This document shows, in pieces, positions 23,729 through 32,429 of a stretch of DNA of 64,000 nucleotides. Position 1 is the stretch's first letter. Every line of letters begins with the position of its first letter. The stretch is from Bacteroidales bacterium. Its GTDB lineage: Bacteria; Bacteroidota; Bacteroidia; Bacteroidales; Muribaculaceae. The position numbers were made by a program, and so were the translations under genes. The stretch covers positions 1-64,000 of the forward strand of contig CAJTFH010000005.1 in NCBI GenBank assembly GCA_910575545.1. Direction: 5' to 3'. The notes under the pieces are model-generated. The model did no database searches. It saw only the letters and a program-made list of their open reading frames with translations, and was not told the origin of the DNA.

Positions 23729-26503
23729 TCAGTACCACTCGATGCCGTTGGAGTGGGAGGAGCGTTTGTCGTATTTGAGGTCGGAGAGTAGGGCTGATTT
23801 CACTGATATGTGGAAGTTGTAGGATTTGTAAGGCCCTACGGGAATCACGCTCGCGCGCATTGTGAAGCAGTGTAGGTCGCGCGAGATGTTGAGGTTCATG
23901 TAGGCTATTTTCTTTGTGTCGAAGTTATATGATGCGCTGGCCGATATTTCCCAGTTTTTGGTTGGACGTATGTTGCCCGACAGGCTGAGATTCTGGGTTA
24001 TCTTGCCGTCGTATTCCATCTTTTTCTTATTGAACCGGCCGTAGCTGTAGCTCACAGAGTAGTTGACACTCAGGCTCCATGGCACCTCCCACGGCACATA
24101 TCCTTCGGGGGTCAGTTTCAGATCGTCGTCTTTGTGGTCTGAATTACGGCCGGAAGAGGAATCGTCTTCGTCGTCCCAGTCGTCGTCTGGGGGCGGTGTG
24201 CTGCCGGTGTTGTTTGAGGAATTGGGGTCGGTGTCTTTCTTTTTGCGTTTGAAGGTGTCGTTGTTGAAGGTGTATGAAAACGATGTTCCGGTCGAAGAGA
24301 GCCGTCCCCATCCTTTCCCCGCTTTCCAACGGGGAATGTTGACGCGCACGGGGTTGCCGGCCGAGTTGAGCTGGTAGGTGTAGACATCCCATGTCGCCGA
24401 CAGGTTGAGGTTGAACTGTTTGGTCAGGCGCAGCAGTATTGAGGTGTTCAGATTGCTCCAGTTAAGCGAGTCGGCGGCAAAGTTGTAGCTTTGCGATATG
24501 GTGAAGTTTTCTATCAGCGACACTTTCTTTTCGCCGATGGAGTCGTTGTCGGTTTTGACTTTCATCTCGACGTTGTTGGCCAACGATACGGAGACCATGC
24601 CAGTGCGCCCCTCTCCGGGGACGCCATATAGGGCTGACGGGAACAGGGAGTATTTTTTCTGTTGCGTGCGCCCCTGGGTGTCGGTATAGGAATATGTGCC
24701 GTAATATCCGAAAAACGGGCTTGAGAAGTCGGGCGAGCCTGAGAACGATACGGAGGGTGTCAGCACGTGGCGTATCATTTTGACTTTGTCTCCGAGGAAA
24801 GGCAACGGCTGGAAGAAACCGTAGATTTTGGTGTCGAGCGACAGTGAGGCGTTGAAATCCCACACGTTATAGAAGCTGTATGTGGTGTCGGCCACTTCTG
24901 CCGAGGCCACCGGATCCCACTGGCGCTTCACCTTCCGGGTATACATGCGGTCGGTCAGGCTTATCGATGGGGTTAGGTTGAAGTAGGTGAACAGCGGGAA
25001 TGTGGCTGAAATCGGCACGGAGTGTTTCATGCCGTTGCGCCAGTCTTTTATGAGGGATTTTTTAAAGAATTCATCTTGTTTGGCTGTCAGCGAGTTCTGG
25101 AACTGTCCTGAATATGACATTCGTATTTTTTCATACCACCGCTCGGCTCCGACGGCATGTTTGCGTTTGAACGGATAGAGTTGCGACATGCTCACATTGA
25201 TGTTGGGGAACGAAACCGACAGGGTTGAGTCTTGGGTGCGCTGCGACACGTTGAGCGAGGTTGACAGCGACCATTTTGAATTCGGGAACCGGTAGCTGAG
25301 GTTTATGGTCGAAGATTTTGTGTTTTCGGTGAACGATGATGAGTAGTAGGAGTTAGTGCTGCTGCGCGAATAGCCTGAGGTGGAGAAGTTTACAGATGCC
25401 GACAGATTCATGTTGGGGTTGGCCTTGGAATCTTGTGAGTGGTTCCATATGACCTGGAAGTTAGTGCCGGTGGCATAGTCGGGATCCCCTTTTTCTCCGT
25501 AGATTGTCTTTAGATAGTTGATGTTGAAGTGTCCGTTGAACTTATAGCGTTTGCGGTAGGTAGACTGGGCCGACAATCCCCATGATCCTTTGGTGTAGAT
25601 TTCCCCTGTCAGAGCCAGGTCAATCATGTCGTTGATGGCGAAGTAGTAACCTCCGTCGCTTAGATAGAACCCTCGGTTATAGTCGTCGCCGAATGTGGGC
25701 ACTATTACACCTGAGGCGTATTTATCGGAAAAGGGGAAATAGCCGAATGGCACTGCAAGTGGCAGCGGAAGCCCGGCGAGCACCATATAGGCCGGCCCGG
25801 TGACGATGTTTTTCTTGGGGCGCATTTTCCCTTGGGTGAGCTGGAGCCAGAAGTGCGGGTCATCGTGGTTGTCGCAGGTGGTGTAGCGCCCGCCTTCGAT
25901 GTAATAGTCGCCTTCTTTGGTCTTCTTTGTTTTGCCGCCGGTGAGGTAGCCCTCCCCCTGTTGGGTGACAACATCGGTTATATATCCTTTTTCGGTCTTG
26001 AAGTTGTAGCGCATGGTTTTCGACTCGTAGGATGTGCCCCCTTGGTCGAATACCGGAGTGCCTACGAGGTCGCCCACGCTGTCTTCGCGGCCACAGGCAT
26101 AAACTTCGCTTGTGTTGAGGTCGAGCTGAATCTCTTCTGCATTAAGTTTCAGATCGTTGTAGTCAACTTCCCCTTCGCCATACATGTAGGTGGTCTGTTT
26201 CCCGATCAGGATCATCGAGTCTTTCGACGAGAATGTGACCTGGGCGTCGAGGTCGACTTTCTCCCTTCTGATGCGTGAGGGTGTGGTTGTGGTGTCTGAT
26301 GCCACCGTTGCCATATGGGTTGCATGTGATGCCGGGATGGATTCGATAGGGGCGGCCACGGAAATCTCCGGTAGAATTGAATCGCCCAGTGTGTCGGGCG
26401 CGGTTATGCGGTCGGGCGCGTCAATGCCGTCGCGGGAGAAAATCGTCCCCGTGACCATACACAGCAGAAAAATCGAGATTATATAGAGGTGAGAGCGTTG
26501 CAA
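23729..26503 (-). CDS. lptD: LPS-assembly protein LptD (OstA)
   Basis: 924 residues with a signal peptide (LYIISIFLLCMVTGTIFS). An N-terminal OstA/LptA-like beta-jellyroll (TYMYGEGEVDYNDLKLNAEEIQLDL..., about 105-200) precedes a large outer-membrane barrel (FGYFPFSDKYASGVIVP..., many alternating aromatic strands). A low-complexity Asp/Ser/Pro loop sits around residues 735-775. LptD, with the lipoprotein LptE, inserts lipopolysaccharide into the outer leaflet; no lptE is visible nearby. The conserved disulfide-forming cysteines of proteobacterial LptD are mostly lacking, as usual in Bacteroidetes. A -7 box lies at 26618-26625, 115 bp upstream. Confidence 0.9.
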   Translation of the reverse strand: MQRSHLYIISIFLLCMVTGTIFSRDGIDAPDRITAPDTLGDSILPEISVAAPIESIPASHATHMATVASDTTTTPSRIRREKVDLDAQVTFSSKDSMILIGKQTTYMYGEGEVDYNDLKLNAEEIQLDLNTSEVYACGREDSVGDLVGTPVFDQGGTSYESKTMRYNFKTEKGYITDVVTQQGEGYLTGGKTKKTKEGDYYIEGGRYTTCDNHDDPHFWLQLTQGKMRPKKNIVTGPAYMVLAGLPLPLAVPFGYFPFSDKYASGVIVPTFGDDYNRGFYLSDGGYYFAINDMIDLALTGEIYTKGSWGLSAQSTYRKRYKFNGHFNINYLKTIYGEKGDPDYATGTNFQVIWNHSQDSKANPNMNLSASVNFSTSGYSRSSTNSYYSSSFTENTKSSTINLSYRFPNSKWSLSTSLNVSQRTQDSTLSVSFPNINVSMSQLYPFKRKHAVGAERWYEKIRMSYSGQFQNSLTAKQDEFFKKSLIKDWRNGMKHSVPISATFPLFTYFNLTPSISLTDRMYTRKVKRQWDPVASAEVADTTYSFYNVWDFNASLSLDTKIYGFFQPLPFLGDKVKMIRHVLTPSVSFSGSPDFSSPFFGYYGTYSYTDTQGRTQQKKYSLFPSALYGVPGEGRTGMVSVSLANNVEMKVKTDNDSIGEKKVSLIENFTISQSYNFAADSLNWSNLNTSILLRLTKQFNLNLSATWDVYTYQLNSAGNPVRVNIPRWKAGKGWGRLSSTGTSFSYTFNNDTFKRKKKDTDPNSSNNTGSTPPPDDDWDDEDDSSSGRNSDHKDDDLKLTPEGYVPWEVPWSLSVNYSVSYSYGRFNKKKMEYDGKITQNLSLSGNIRPTKNWEISASASYNFDTKKIAYMNLNISRDLHCFTMRASVIPVGPYKSYNFHISVKSALLSDLKYDKRSSHSNGIEWY

Positions 26504-26617
26504 ATAATTCTATCCATTCAGCCCGCTGAGCCGGTCCTCCCGGCATGGCTGGGGCGGTTATCCACGGAGTTCCGGGCATCCGGAATGCCGTTGTGTTGAG
26601 TTTTTTGAATCCGGATG

Positions 26618-26625
26618 CAAAGATA
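26618..26625 (-). promoter_or_regulatory. -7 promoter box (TATCTTTG) for lptD
   Basis: Perfect TAnnTTTG on the minus strand 115 bp before the lptD ATG; no -33 TTTG at standard spacing. Confidence 0.42.
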
Positions 26626-26716
26626 ATCATTTAAACTGAATAATGTTGAGATAAGGGTGTGAAGTAATCTTGACTTTTTCTTAATATGCTTTTTCTTCGG
26701 TTTTTGAGATGCGCGT

Positions 26717-26748
26717 TTTGCACTATTGGCTGTTTTTGCATAACTTTG
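26717..26748 (+). promoter_or_regulatory. Bacteroidetes promoter for the GT2 gene
   Basis: TTTG at 26717-26720 and TAACTTTG at 26741-26748 with a 20-bp spacer, 57 bp before the ATG at 26806. Confidence 0.72.
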
Positions 26749-26805
26749 CTTCAAACCGGGGATTCTGTGCTTGTGCTGAATGCTACGGTTTTATAACAGT
26801 TTATC

Positions 26806-27594
26806 ATGGCAAATAAAGAAACGCCCACATTTCATGAGGCCGGACGTCCGTTATTTTCAATCGTTACGGTTACATATAATGCGCTGTCGACCCTGGAAGC
26901 TACCCTTGAGAGTGTGGCAGCCCAGAGTTGCCGGCATTATGAACATCTGATTATCGACGGTGCGTCGACCGACGGTACGGTCGAGATGGCCCTGAAGTTT
27001 CCCAATCCCAATAAAACGGTGCTTTCATCGCCGGATAACGGGGTTTATGATGCCATGAACAAGGGGCTGGCTGAAGCTGAGGGCGATTATGTGGTGTTTC
27101 TGAATGCCGGCGACACATTCCATGATTCTGACACTTTGCAGACAATTGCTGATGCCATCATGGATAATGACTATCCTGGGGTGGTTTACGGGCAGACTGA
27201 TCTGGTCGACGCGCAACGGCGCCGGGTGGGGGAAAGGCATCTGGCAGCTCCCGAGGTGTTGACCCTCGACAGTTTTGCCGATGGGATGGTTGTGTGTCAC
27301 CAGGCGTTTGTGGCGCTGAGGCTGCTGACAGGGCCGTTTAACACCGGCTACCGTTTTTCGGCCGATTATGAATGGTGCATAAGGGTGCTTCAGCATTCCA
27401 AAAGGAATGTGTATGTACCAGGGGTTATTGTGGATTACCTCAACGAGGGGCTGACCACGCGTAACCACCGCAAGTCGTTGTTGGAGCGTTTCCGTATAAT
27501 GGAATATTACTACGGTTGGCCACGGACGGTTTTCAACCATCTGAAGTTCGTTCCCCGCTACCTGCGTCGCCGCATCGGCGGGGGAAAGCAGTGA
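26806..27594 (+). CDS. Glycosyltransferase family 2 (WcaE-like)
   Basis: 262 residues. FSIVTVTYNALSTLEATLESV is the GT2 nucleotide-binding strand. Instead of DxD the motif is FLNAGD (residues 98-103), as in colanic-acid WcaE-type and related enzymes. SPDNGVYDAMNKGLAEAEGDY and the FSADYEW acceptor-site acid are also visible. It stands apart from the other glycan genes, starts from its own promoter and may be co-transcribed with the next two genes (40-bp gap). The target glycan is unknown. Confidence 0.87.
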   Translation: MANKETPTFHEAGRPLFSIVTVTYNALSTLEATLESVAAQSCRHYEHLIIDGASTDGTVEMALKFPNPNKTVLSSPDNGVYDAMNKGLAEAEGDYVVFLNAGDTFHDSDTLQTIADAIMDNDYPGVVYGQTDLVDAQRRRVGERHLAAPEVLTLDSFADGMVVCHQAFVALRLLTGPFNTGYRFSADYEWCIRVLQHSKRNVYVPGVIVDYLNEGLTTRNHRKSLLERFRIMEYYYGWPRTVFNHLKFVPRYLRRRIGGGKQ

Positions 27595-27634
27595 TGTGAT
27601 ATTTTGATATAGGATATATTTGAGCCAGGATATA

Positions 27635-27940
27635 ATGGGATATTTGTTGAATACGACATTCGTGCTTCACACATCGGTTGAAGCCGGGTTTATAACATGG
27701 GTCAGGGAGGTGTATCTTCCTGCTGCCGCCGAGGCCGGGGTGTTCGGGGTGTCGAGGGTGGCAAAGGTGCTGACGCAGGTCGAGCCTGACACTGTAAGCA
27801 TCGCCGTGCAGCTTGAGGCAACTTCGATAGAAGAAGCCAGCCGGTGGCATGACAACACGGCTGCGCTTCTTCGCGATGACCTTCATGCCCGGTGGGGCGA
27901 CCGCCTCATGTTTTTCACAACCTATATGGAGGTGTTATAG
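27635..27940 (+). CDS. DUF4286 family protein
   Basis: 101 residues. [26 protein letters not shown] at the N-terminus and a FFTTYMEVL end match DUF4286, a small ferredoxin-like-fold family common in Bacteroidetes with no known function. ATG 27635 is preferred over an earlier in-frame TTG because it has an AGGA ribosome-binding sequence 7 bp upstream and begins at the conserved strand. Adjacent to ruvC, a frequent neighbour in this phylum. Confidence 0.8.
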   Translation: MGYLLNTTFVLHTSVEAGFITWVREVYLPAAAEAGVFGVSRVAKVLTQVEPDTVSIAVQLEATSIEEASRWHDNTAALLRDDLHARWGDRLMFFTTYMEVL

Positions 27941-27975
27941 CATATTATGATGACGATGTTGTAGTTTACTGTATT

Positions 27976-28533
27976 GTGGATTTTGAAAAGATAATAATAG
28001 GGATTGACCCGGGCACTAATGTGATGGGATACGGCATCCTGGGGGTGAACGGCAAGAAACCTCAGATGATTGCCATGGGGGTTGTTAAGCTCGACCGGTT
28101 CGAGAGCCATTACATGCGTCTGCGTCGCATCCATGAGCGGGTGCTTGGGCTTATCGAGCAGTATCTGCCTGATGAGATGGCTATCGAGGCTCCGTTTTTC
28201 GGCAAAAACGTTCAGTCTATGTTGAAATTAGGGCGTGCCCAGGGGGTTGCCATGACCGCTGCTCTGATGCGTGATGTGCCGATTGCTGAATATGAACCGC
28301 GAAAAATCAAGATGGCGATAACTGGCAACGGTGCGGCCTCGAAAGAGCAGGTGAAAGAGATGCTGCGCCGCATACTGTCGATTTCGGCCGACTCATTCCT
28401 GAAAGAACTCGACGCCACTGACGCCCTTGCCGCCGCCCTGTGCCACTTCTACGAGACCTCCCGCCCCGTGGCCGCCTCCGGCCCCCGCTCCTGGAAAGAC
28501 TTCATCGCCCGCAACCCTGACAGGGTGAAATAG
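27976..28533 (+). CDS. ruvC: Crossover junction endodeoxyribonuclease RuvC
   Basis: 185 residues. Resolves Holliday junctions together with RuvAB. Catalytic acids appear in [14 protein letters not shown] (first Asp), [11 protein letters not shown] (Glu) and [14 protein letters not shown] (last Asp). The start is the GTG at 27976 (V-D-F-E-K-I): it gives the standard length, and no ATG lies in frame nearby. Longer in-frame extension to 27892 would overlap DUF4286 and is not conserved-looking. The C-terminus continues about 20 residues past the last motif, as is usual. Confidence 0.95.
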   Translation: MDFEKIIIGIDPGTNVMGYGILGVNGKKPQMIAMGVVKLDRFESHYMRLRRIHERVLGLIEQYLPDEMAIEAPFFGKNVQSMLKLGRAQGVAMTAALMRDVPIAEYEPRKIKMAITGNGAASKEQVKEMLRRILSISADSFLKELDATDALAAALCHFYETSRPVAASGPRSWKDFIARNPDRVK

Positions 28534-28605
28534 TGAACGGGTGTTAAAAAACATCGACTTGGAAAAATAGTTGCGTAAAAGGAACGCCCGATTAATGAAA
28601 ATGAG

Positions 28606-28613
28606 TAAATTTG
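28606..28613 (+). promoter_or_regulatory. -7 promoter box (TAAATTTG) for the large secreted protein
   Basis: Perfect TAnnTTTG about 90 bp before the ATG at 28702; no -33 partner at the right distance. Confidence 0.42.
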
Positions 28614-28701
28614 TGAACCCCAAAGCATAACGATATGTCGCCACAGATTATCATGTAATTTAAATATTGTAAAGATATAAAACCTAATAAATCAATCTGT
28701 T

Positions 28702-30933
28702 ATGAAGAAACGGTCACTTTTTTCACTGTTAACATTTTTTAGCATCATGGGGGGGGTAAATCTCTCTGCTGAAACCTGGACTTACACGTTTAAAGCTAAA
28801 GATTTAGCTTCTGATGCTACTCCGACATCACCAATGTCAAAGGTGTTTAATGAGGTCGAGTGGTCTTACGGTTTTGAATGGTATAACCAGTCTTATATAG
28901 GAACTTCTGCCCCCATTCAAATAGGCAGTGCTGCAAAGGTTGTTAAACGGGCTTATTTTGAAACCGCGCATTTTTCAAACAATAATATAAAATCCATAAC
29001 AGTCAAAGCCGGTCATACAGGTAGTGCCAGCCTTAAATTAGATGTTTATACGAAAAATGCTTCTGGGGACGTATTATTTCAGTCAGAGACACAGCAAATA
29101 ACGGCAAAGACTACTCCTGCCGAGTATACGGTTGTCTTGAATTCTACCGCTGCCAGCGTATGCATCGAGATTGCAAACTCAAATACTGCAACGAGTAAAA
29201 ATGGAGCCATTCTTTTAGCTGCACTCACTGTTGAGTATGAACCGGCGAATGACCCGGATGCGCTGGAGGTGACTGCGCCGGAGCTGAGCGATAATACTGA
29301 AACGCTTGCGGTTAATGACGGACAGGTGATTATTACCCCGACATATACCGATAACGGTGCGGAGACTTATTACACCATCAATGGCGACAATCCCACGCAG
29401 GGGAATGGCATCTTATACACTGCCCCGCTAACATTCTCAAACAGCGGAGCATACACGGTGAAAGCCGCAACGAAGGCTACAAACAACGGTAAGGATTATT
29501 GGAGTGATGTGGTCGCACGAGCTTATAAGGTTACAAATCCTGAGATGATTATTGAGGAGGATGTGCTTGACGTAGATGCATTCGGATTAACGGAGAATAC
29601 ATATGTCTATAAAACCTATGACAATGCCGACATGGGTGTGACATATGGAATTGTTGCGAATAAGAGCGGTAACGGCATAGGTTTCAATTTCGGGAACAAG
29701 AACCTTGGTAAATACAGCGGTCTTGCCGTAACTAAGAAATCGGGTCTTGTGCGTTTCGTCAGAAGTTTGAGCGTGACCAATCTTGCGGCAGGAAGTACAC
29801 TGCTTGTTTACGGTTCCAATGAACCGAATGACTATGCATTTGCCAAGGCCGATGATTTCTACACGTCCGATGTAACGCCTGCCGGAATTAAACTCGGGGA
29901 ATTGTCGGCTGACGAGCCCGCACTGAATGTGACCGGAAATTATCGGTTCTTCTATATTAAGCCGGGAGGGGCAAAGGGTGGAAGCTATGAGTCGATAACC
30001 GTGGGTTGGGAAACTCCGCGGCCTGTTGATGCCAAGTTCCTGAATGATGTGTTCAATATCGAGGAGCGCATCGTACGCCCGAATATCGCCGGGCATCCGG
30101 TTAATTTCCAGGGCTATTTCGTGCCGTTCTATTTCGACGGTGACGAGCTGTATGTGCAGGGCCTGAGGGGTCACACTATCGTGTTGACCGGTATGGCCGG
30201 ATTGAAGAACGACGATGAGCTGGTGATGAAAGAGACTGTGTTGAAAAACATCCCCTTCGTACCTTCGGTGAAAGATGGGGTGTTCTATGGCGATGTCTCC
30301 AATATCGACTGGGCCGATCATGAGAAACATGCCCATTATGTTGTGGCCGACAAGAATGAAATCGTTCTCGGTCCAGACGAGAGTTATAAGGTGACTACTG
30401 TCGATATTACTGAAGAATCCGACTGGACGAAATATGCCGTTGGTAAGACGGTTTATATCAAAGGTAAGTTCGACGATGTTGAAGTGCCGGAAGGAACAAC
30501 AGATTTCGACCAGTATCTCGACAAGATGACGTTCCAAAACGGTGCTGTGAAGTTCAGCTATCTGAACGAGGCTGATGAGTCTGCCACCGCCCAGGCGATG
30601 AATGCCGTAAGGCGTCATGTTGAGCTGACGCTTTATCCCCATCTGGCTACCGCTAATGATGAATATTTTGAATTCAGAGGCATCTTGAAACCATTGGCAC
30701 AGATTGAGGCGGAGCGCTCGCGCGGTGTTGCTCCGACAATGGAGTTCCTGGCAGTGAGAACCAATGGCGCTGTCGGCGACGACATCACCACAGGTGTAGA
30801 GCAGGTTGAGGTAAACCGCAACGATGCTCCGGTTGAGTATTTCAACCTGCAGGGTGTGCGTGTCGATAATCCTGAAAGCGGCCTTTATATCCGCCGCCAG
30901 GGCAGCAACATAGAGAAAACGATTGTGAAATAG
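28702..30933 (+). CDS. Large secreted protein with chitobiase/HEX C-terminal-like domain
   Basis: 743 residues. Signal peptide (SLLTFFSIMGGVNLSA), then a beta-sandwich-like region (about 25-190), a CHB_HEX_C_1-type domain (ETYYTINGDNPTQGNGILYTAP..., about 222-275, typical 'Y-T-I/T-D-G-x-x-P' repeat), a second carbohydrate-binding-like beta region and a central Asp/Glu-rich part. It closes with the tail PVEYFNLQGVRVDNPESGLYIRR. No glycosidase catalytic domain was recognised. The first 540 bp look more AT-rich than the rest, suggesting domain mosaicism. Probably cell-surface or exported; substrate unknown. Confidence 0.72.
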   Translation: MKKRSLFSLLTFFSIMGGVNLSAETWTYTFKAKDLASDATPTSPMSKVFNEVEWSYGFEWYNQSYIGTSAPIQIGSAAKVVKRAYFETAHFSNNNIKSITVKAGHTGSASLKLDVYTKNASGDVLFQSETQQITAKTTPAEYTVVLNSTAASVCIEIANSNTATSKNGAILLAALTVEYEPANDPDALEVTAPELSDNTETLAVNDGQVIITPTYTDNGAETYYTINGDNPTQGNGILYTAPLTFSNSGAYTVKAATKATNNGKDYWSDVVARAYKVTNPEMIIEEDVLDVDAFGLTENTYVYKTYDNADMGVTYGIVANKSGNGIGFNFGNKNLGKYSGLAVTKKSGLVRFVRSLSVTNLAAGSTLLVYGSNEPNDYAFAKADDFYTSDVTPAGIKLGELSADEPALNVTGNYRFFYIKPGGAKGGSYESITVGWETPRPVDAKFLNDVFNIEERIVRPNIAGHPVNFQGYFVPFYFDGDELYVQGLRGHTIVLTGMAGLKNDDELVMKETVLKNIPFVPSVKDGVFYGDVSNIDWADHEKHAHYVVADKNEIVLGPDESYKVTTVDITEESDWTKYAVGKTVYIKGKFDDVEVPEGTTDFDQYLDKMTFQNGAVKFSYLNEADESATAQAMNAVRRHVELTLYPHLATANDEYFEFRGILKPLAQIEAERSRGVAPTMEFLAVRTNGAVGDDITTGVEQVEVNRNDAPVEYFNLQGVRVDNPESGLYIRRQGSNIEKTIVK

Positions 30934-30955
30934 ATCACAATTGATTTAGAAGGAG

Positions 30956-30987
30956 ACGCGGGGTGTCATGTGAATGACGCCCCGCGT
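30956..30987. terminator. Bidirectional hairpin between convergent genes
   Basis: A 14-bp stem (acgcggggtgtcat with atgacgccccgcgt, one G-U pair on one strand) around a GTGA loop, between the stop of the secreted-protein gene and the sufS 3' end. T tracts are weak on both sides. Confidence 0.6.
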
Positions 30988-31051
30988 TGTGTTTGTGGGA
31001 TGTTTTGTGTCAGAGATGCACAGGCCGCGCGTCTGGTTTGGAATAGGGGAA

Positions 31052-32275
31052 TCACACCCCGAGGAGTGGGGCGATGCGGTGGAGGGCGGCGATGAAGGCT
31101 TCGGCTTCGGCGCGGGTGTTGTAGAGGGCGAAGGAGGCGCGCACGGTGCCTTCGATGCCGAGCGATTCCATTAGCGGCTGGGCGCAGTGGTGGCCTGTGC
31201 GCACGGCTATGCCGAGCTTGTCAAGGAGCATCCCGGTGTCGTAGTGGTGGGCGTCGCCCATCAGGAAGGAGATTACGGCACTTTTGCCGGGGGCTGTGCC
31301 GAATATGCGCATTCCGGGGATTTTCATCATTTCGTCTGTTGTCCACTGGAGCAGTTCGTGCTCATGCCAGGCGATTGCCGGGAGACCGATGCGGTTGATA
31401 TAATCGATGGATGTCGAGAGGGCTGCTATATCGACGAAGTCCGGGGTGCCGGCCTCGAATTTGAAGGGGAGTTCGGCATATGTGGTTTTCTTGAAGCTGA
31501 CGTGGGAAATCATTTCACCTCCCCCTTGGTAGGGGGGCATGGCTTCGAGCCACCGTTCTTTGCCATAAAGCACCCCTACACCGGCCGGGCCATACATTTT
31601 GTGTGAGGAGAAGGCGTAGAAATCGACATCGAGGTCGGTGACGTCGATTTTCATGTGTGGGACGGCCTGCGCGCCGTCGACCAATACGGGCACACCGAGG
31701 CTGTGTGCGTAGTCGGTCATCTCCTTGACGGGGTTGACCGTGCCGAGCACATTCGACACATGAGTGAACGCTACCAGGCGTGTGCGCTCGTTGAAGAGGG
31801 TGCGGTAGGCGTCGAGGTCGAGCGAGCCGTCGGGGGTAATCGGCACGACCCTTATTGTGATGCGCTTGCGTGTGCCGAGCAGCTGCCATGGCACGATGTT
31901 GGCATGGTGCTCCATTACGGTGAGGATTATCTCATCGCCGTTTTCAAAGAAGCTGCCGAAACTTGATGCGACAAGGTTGATTGCTTCGGTTGTGCCCCGT
32001 GTGAAGATGATTTCCGATGCCGATGCGGCATTGATGTGGGCACGCACTTTCTCGCGGGCAGCTTCCTGCATCGCTGTTGATTCCTGCGAGAGGGAGAAAA
32101 CACCCCGGTGCACATTGGCCTTATGGGCGAAATACATCTGCTCGATGGCTTCGACCACTTCGCGTGGTGTCTGTGAGGTGGCGGTGTTGTCGAGGTATAT
32201 CAGCGGTTTGCCATAGACTTGCCGCTCCAGAATGGGGAAATCGCGGCGTAGGTTTTCAACGTTGTAGGTAGGCAT
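31052..32275 (-). CDS. sufS: Cysteine desulfurase SufS
   Basis: 407 residues. PLP-dependent desulfurase that supplies persulfide sulfur for Fe-S assembly. The PLP lysine is in FSSHKMYGPAGVGVLYG; the active-site cysteine is in RTGHHCAQP; the N-terminal IYLDNTATSQTP and HRGVFSLSQES match class II (SufS/CsdA) enzymes. It is the last gene of the cvpA-sufBCDS run and is separated from sufD by 154 bp holding facing 7-bp repeats. No sufE or sufU is present in the window. Confidence 0.96.
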   Translation of the reverse strand: MPTYNVENLRRDFPILERQVYGKPLIYLDNTATSQTPREVVEAIEQMYFAHKANVHRGVFSLSQESTAMQEAAREKVRAHINAASASEIIFTRGTTEAINLVASSFGSFFENGDEIILTVMEHHANIVPWQLLGTRKRITIRVVPITPDGSLDLDAYRTLFNERTRLVAFTHVSNVLGTVNPVKEMTDYAHSLGVPVLVDGAQAVPHMKIDVTDLDVDFYAFSSHKMYGPAGVGVLYGKERWLEAMPPYQGGGEMISHVSFKKTTYAELPFKFEAGTPDFVDIAALSTSIDYINRIGLPAIAWHEHELLQWTTDEMMKIPGMRIFGTAPGKSAVISFLMGDAHHYDTGMLLDKLGIAVRTGHHCAQPLMESLGIEGTVRASFALYNTRAEAEAFIAALHRIAPLLGV

Positions 32276-32282
32276 GGGTTGA

Positions 32283-32427
32283 AAGTCGTAAGTTTGAAGT
32301 GAGAAGTCATAAGTTCTAAGTCTGAAGTTTTAAGGTATAAGCGGTCGGGAAAGGCCAATCACGTTGTATGTCAGGGATTCCGGTTGCGATGTATGGCTTT
32401 AAACTTACGACTTATGGCTTGCTACTT
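32283..32427. repeat. Facing arrays of 7-bp repeats between sufD and sufS
   Basis: Nine consecutive heptads run from 32283 to 32345 (aagtcgt, aagtttg, aagtgag, aagtcat, aagttct, aagtctg, aagtttt, aaggtat, aagcggt). Five opposite-strand heptads run from 32393 to 32427 (atggctt, taaactt, acgactt, atggctt, gctactt), ending just before the sufD stop at 32430. Period is exactly 7 with a fixed AAGT/AAGC head and three variable bases. Arms such as ccataagtcgtaagttt pair with the opposite array, so the sufD-sufS message could fold here. Confidence 0.75.
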
Positions 32428-32429
32428 TT

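Larger units (their letters stand above)
26504..26805. other. Divergent promoter region between lptD and a GT2 gene
   Basis: This 302-bp gap has no supported gene. It holds a minus-strand -7 box for lptD (26618-26625) and a complete plus-strand promoter for the GT2 gene (26717-26748). No operator or structured RNA was recognised. Confidence 0.5.

Noticed and set aside
29587-30642. Long open frame (351 codons) antisense to the large secreted protein
   Set aside because: No signal peptide or motif; the plus strand has a continuous domain structure and C-terminal tail.
32283-32427. Heptad arrays as a CRISPR array
   Set aside because: Units are 7 bp with no unique spacers of 25-40 bp and no cas genes nearby.
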